Below, in pieces: positions 62,602-64,000 of a stretch of DNA of 64,000 nucleotides. Position 1 is the first letter of the stretch; every line of letters begins with the position of its first letter. The translations under genes were made by a program, and so were the position numbers. The notes under the pieces are model-generated. The model made no database searches and was not told the DNA's origin. It worked only from the letters and a program-made list of their open reading frames with translations. The stretch comes from Candidatus Villigracilis vicinus (GTDB lineage Bacteria > Chloroflexota > Anaerolineae > Anaerolineales > Villigracilaceae). The stretch spans positions 17,619 through 81,618 of the forward strand of contig JADKIL010000017.1 of the NCBI GenBank assembly GCA_016721315.1, in the 5' to 3' direction.

Positions 62602-63702
62602 ATGAAATATTTATTGATCAAAGGCTCAATGCATGTGGTGGGATATTCGCCGGATGGCGACTCGATGATGTTCAAGGCAGCCAACCCTGCCCTGTGGGAT
62701 GGATTGGAAAACGATAACAAAGAACTCTTTACCGAAAAGTTGACCAAAGAGAACGGCGCGGTTCAATTGCGTTTGGAAGGCATTGACGCGTTGGAGACGC
62801 ACTTCGGACCCATGCCGTTGCCTACTCCGCCTGACCTGAAATCTAAAGAAAAAGACAAGGAAAAGAGACCTGCTCCGGGTCATTACAAGCAGCCAGAGGA
62901 AATTGGACGCATCGCCGCCGAAGCATTTATGTGGCTGGTGGGTGTAAAAAAGCCGCAGTGGCGCAAATTCGGCAAGACCACCTGGGTTGCCAAAGCCTGT
63001 TTTGAAAAAGATGGACAGGAAGTTTGGCTGGACGAGAAACAGACAGACAACATTCCCGCCTACATCGTGACCAGCAATATCGAAAAAAATGGACGTCCGC
63101 TCGCCTGGGTGTTCCCTGGCGATACGAATGACCCTGACGGTTCTGAGTTGACGAAAGAGATGCTCGCCAACCGCTTGGAAAAAAGCGTCAACTATCAACT
63201 CCTGCGGTACGGATTGGTGTATCCCTATTTCTTTATGACCCTGGCTGGACGGCTGCGCGATAAATTGATTGAAGCCGTGCGTCGTGCCCAAGCGGACGCA
63301 CATCAAAAAAGACAAGCCCTTGAAAATAGCGCCGCTGAAAGAACTCGTAAAATTCCGAACCTATGGGTGTACGATCGAAGCGTTGCCGATGGGATAAAGA
63401 TCGCTGACCTCAAAAATATCACGGACGAGATGGAGATTCACCCGTATCTTTTCCGCAAAATCGCCAAAACCTGGTACTCCCAGCGCATGCAGGGCTATTG
63501 GAATGCCTTGCGCGAAAATAGCCCCTATGATTTCGATGAAAATGATAAAAGCCTGAGGTTGGCTGGGCTATTTGAAGACGGCGACCCCACTGTATTTATT
63601 ATCAGCGACCAGGATTTTGTGAAGCTGAGTGAAATTGTTCAAATAAAAGATAATACCTTGCAGCTCCTGCGCTCACCGATGGATATTGTCTTTTTGTCGT
63701 AG
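62602..63702 (+). CDS. Staphylococcal-nuclease-like domain protein
   Basis: 366 aa from the ATG at 62602, preceded by GAGGAAA; the longer upstream frame overlaps the diguanylate cyclase and is rejected. VVGYSPDGDSMMF and VQLRLEGIDALETH resemble the SNase-fold core, with Arg, Asp and Glu where thermonuclease has its catalytic trio, and a Lys/Pro-rich spacer separates them from WRKFGKTTWVAKACF. The C-terminal half (about 200-366) has no recognised domain. No signal peptide, unlike secreted thermonucleases. Nucleic acid or another phosphodiester substrate is inferred. Confidence 0.65.
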   Translation: MKYLLIKGSMHVVGYSPDGDSMMFKAANPALWDGLENDNKELFTEKLTKENGAVQLRLEGIDALETHFGPMPLPTPPDLKSKEKDKEKRPAPGHYKQPEEIGRIAAEAFMWLVGVKKPQWRKFGKTTWVAKACFEKDGQEVWLDEKQTDNIPAYIVTSNIEKNGRPLAWVFPGDTNDPDGSELTKEMLANRLEKSVNYQLLRYGLVYPYFFMTLAGRLRDKLIEAVRRAQADAHQKRQALENSAAERTRKIPNLWVYDRSVADGIKIADLKNITDEMEIHPYLFRKIAKTWYSQRMQGYWNALRENSPYDFDENDKSLRLAGLFEDGDPTVFIISDQDFVKLSEIVQIKDNTLQLLRSPMDIVFLS

Positions 63703-63738
63703 TAACTAAACGGACCTTTCATAGCGAAGGATAATCTC

Positions 63739-63981
63739 GTGAGTACACTCCAAATCCACAATGTGCCCGACGATTTGTACCAACGTATTCAGGTCATGGC
63801 AAATGCCAAGAATCGCTCTCTGAACGCGCAGGTGATTGATTTGCTTTCCCAAGCCATTGAAATCGAAGAAAGCCGCATAAAGCAGATGAAAGTTTTGAAT
63901 TCCATCCAAGGTAGACGTTTCAAGGCTCCAGAAAATGCGCCCCCGTCATCAGACCTGCTCCTTGAGGATCGCGAGCGATAA
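63739..63981 (+). CDS. FitA-type ribbon-helix-helix antitoxin
   Basis: 80 aa from a GTG start at 63739 with AAGG at 63727-63730. N-terminal STLQIHNVPDDLYQRIQVMA is the ribbon-helix-helix DNA-binding part; the C-terminus (IQGRRFKAPE...LLLEDRER) suits toxin binding. Its partner would be a VapC-type PIN-domain RNase immediately downstream, beyond the right edge. Confidence 0.8.
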   Translation: MSTLQIHNVPDDLYQRIQVMANAKNRSLNAQVIDLLSQAIEIEESRIKQMKVLNSIQGRRFKAPENAPPSSDLLLEDRER

Positions 63982-64000
63982 CCACTCATCACCGCGGACG

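Overview
The window looks like a chromosomal segment of a Chloroflexota bacterium, most likely class Anaerolineae. The grounds are the very long MalT/SARP-type regulator, the substrate-binding lipoprotein with an Ala/Thr/Pro/Glu-rich linker after its lipobox, F420/FMN luciferase-like and DUF35 acyl-CoA genes, an upper mevalonate route, and abundant intergenic hairpin repeats. This is inferred from content; no rRNA or tRNA gene is seen. Four genes are broken by frameshifts (livF, a DNA methylase, an acetyl-xylan esterase, a DUF gene), so some uncorrected assembly errors are likely.

Layout. 1-14.8 kb is a tightly packed catabolic operon: two SDR paralogues (one lacking its catalytic Tyr and Lys), a flavin reductase fused to an HMG-CoA-lyase-like domain, a LeuC/LeuD-type hydro-lyase pair, a class III CoA-transferase, a hydantoinase-family amidohydrolase, an MFS exporter, a luciferase-like oxidoreductase, an acyl-CoA-dehydrogenase-like flavoprotein, an aldehyde dehydrogenase and thiol peroxidase. 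15-18.4 kb is one giant ATPase/TPR/BTAD regulator. 18.7-34 kb is a second acyl-CoA island: KAS III-like protein, two acyl-CoA ligases, SCPx-type thiolase with DUF35 partner, three alpha/beta hydrolases, an SDR, then a complete Liv-type ABC importer whose livF is broken. 35-39.4 kb holds sugar genes (GT4, epimerase, GH4, BadF-type kinase). 40-42.5 kb is an AT-rich BsuBI/PstI-type restriction-modification locus, probably acquired. 42.6-45.8 kb is polysaccharide-related (MraY/WecA-type transferase, heparinase II/III). 45.8-55.4 kb on the minus strand has HMG-CoA synthase, HMG-CoA reductase and a thiolase-like protein interleaved with a MerB-like gene, an M20 peptidase, phosphatase, transporter and esterase genes. 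55.5-59 kb has a GAF histidine kinase and dnaA; 59-64 kb has a MarR-controlled haloalkane-dehalogenase-like operon, a diguanylate cyclase, a nuclease-like protein and a FitA-type antitoxin.

Most notable: (1) a MerB-like gene (52139..52807, minus) with an in-frame TGA exactly where MerB has catalytic Cys159, followed 19 nt later by a hairpin with a GGUC apical loop, as in the E. coli fdhF SECIS; this is a candidate selenocysteine organomercurial-lyase homologue, and its upstream neighbour resembles the selenium-linked hydrolase YgeY. (2) Several families of intergenic palindromic repeats, four of which sit in frame inside a single heparinase gene, with others encoding pieces of neighbouring proteins. 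(3) A cluster of active-site-altered paralogues (SDR, thiolase-like, KAS III-like).
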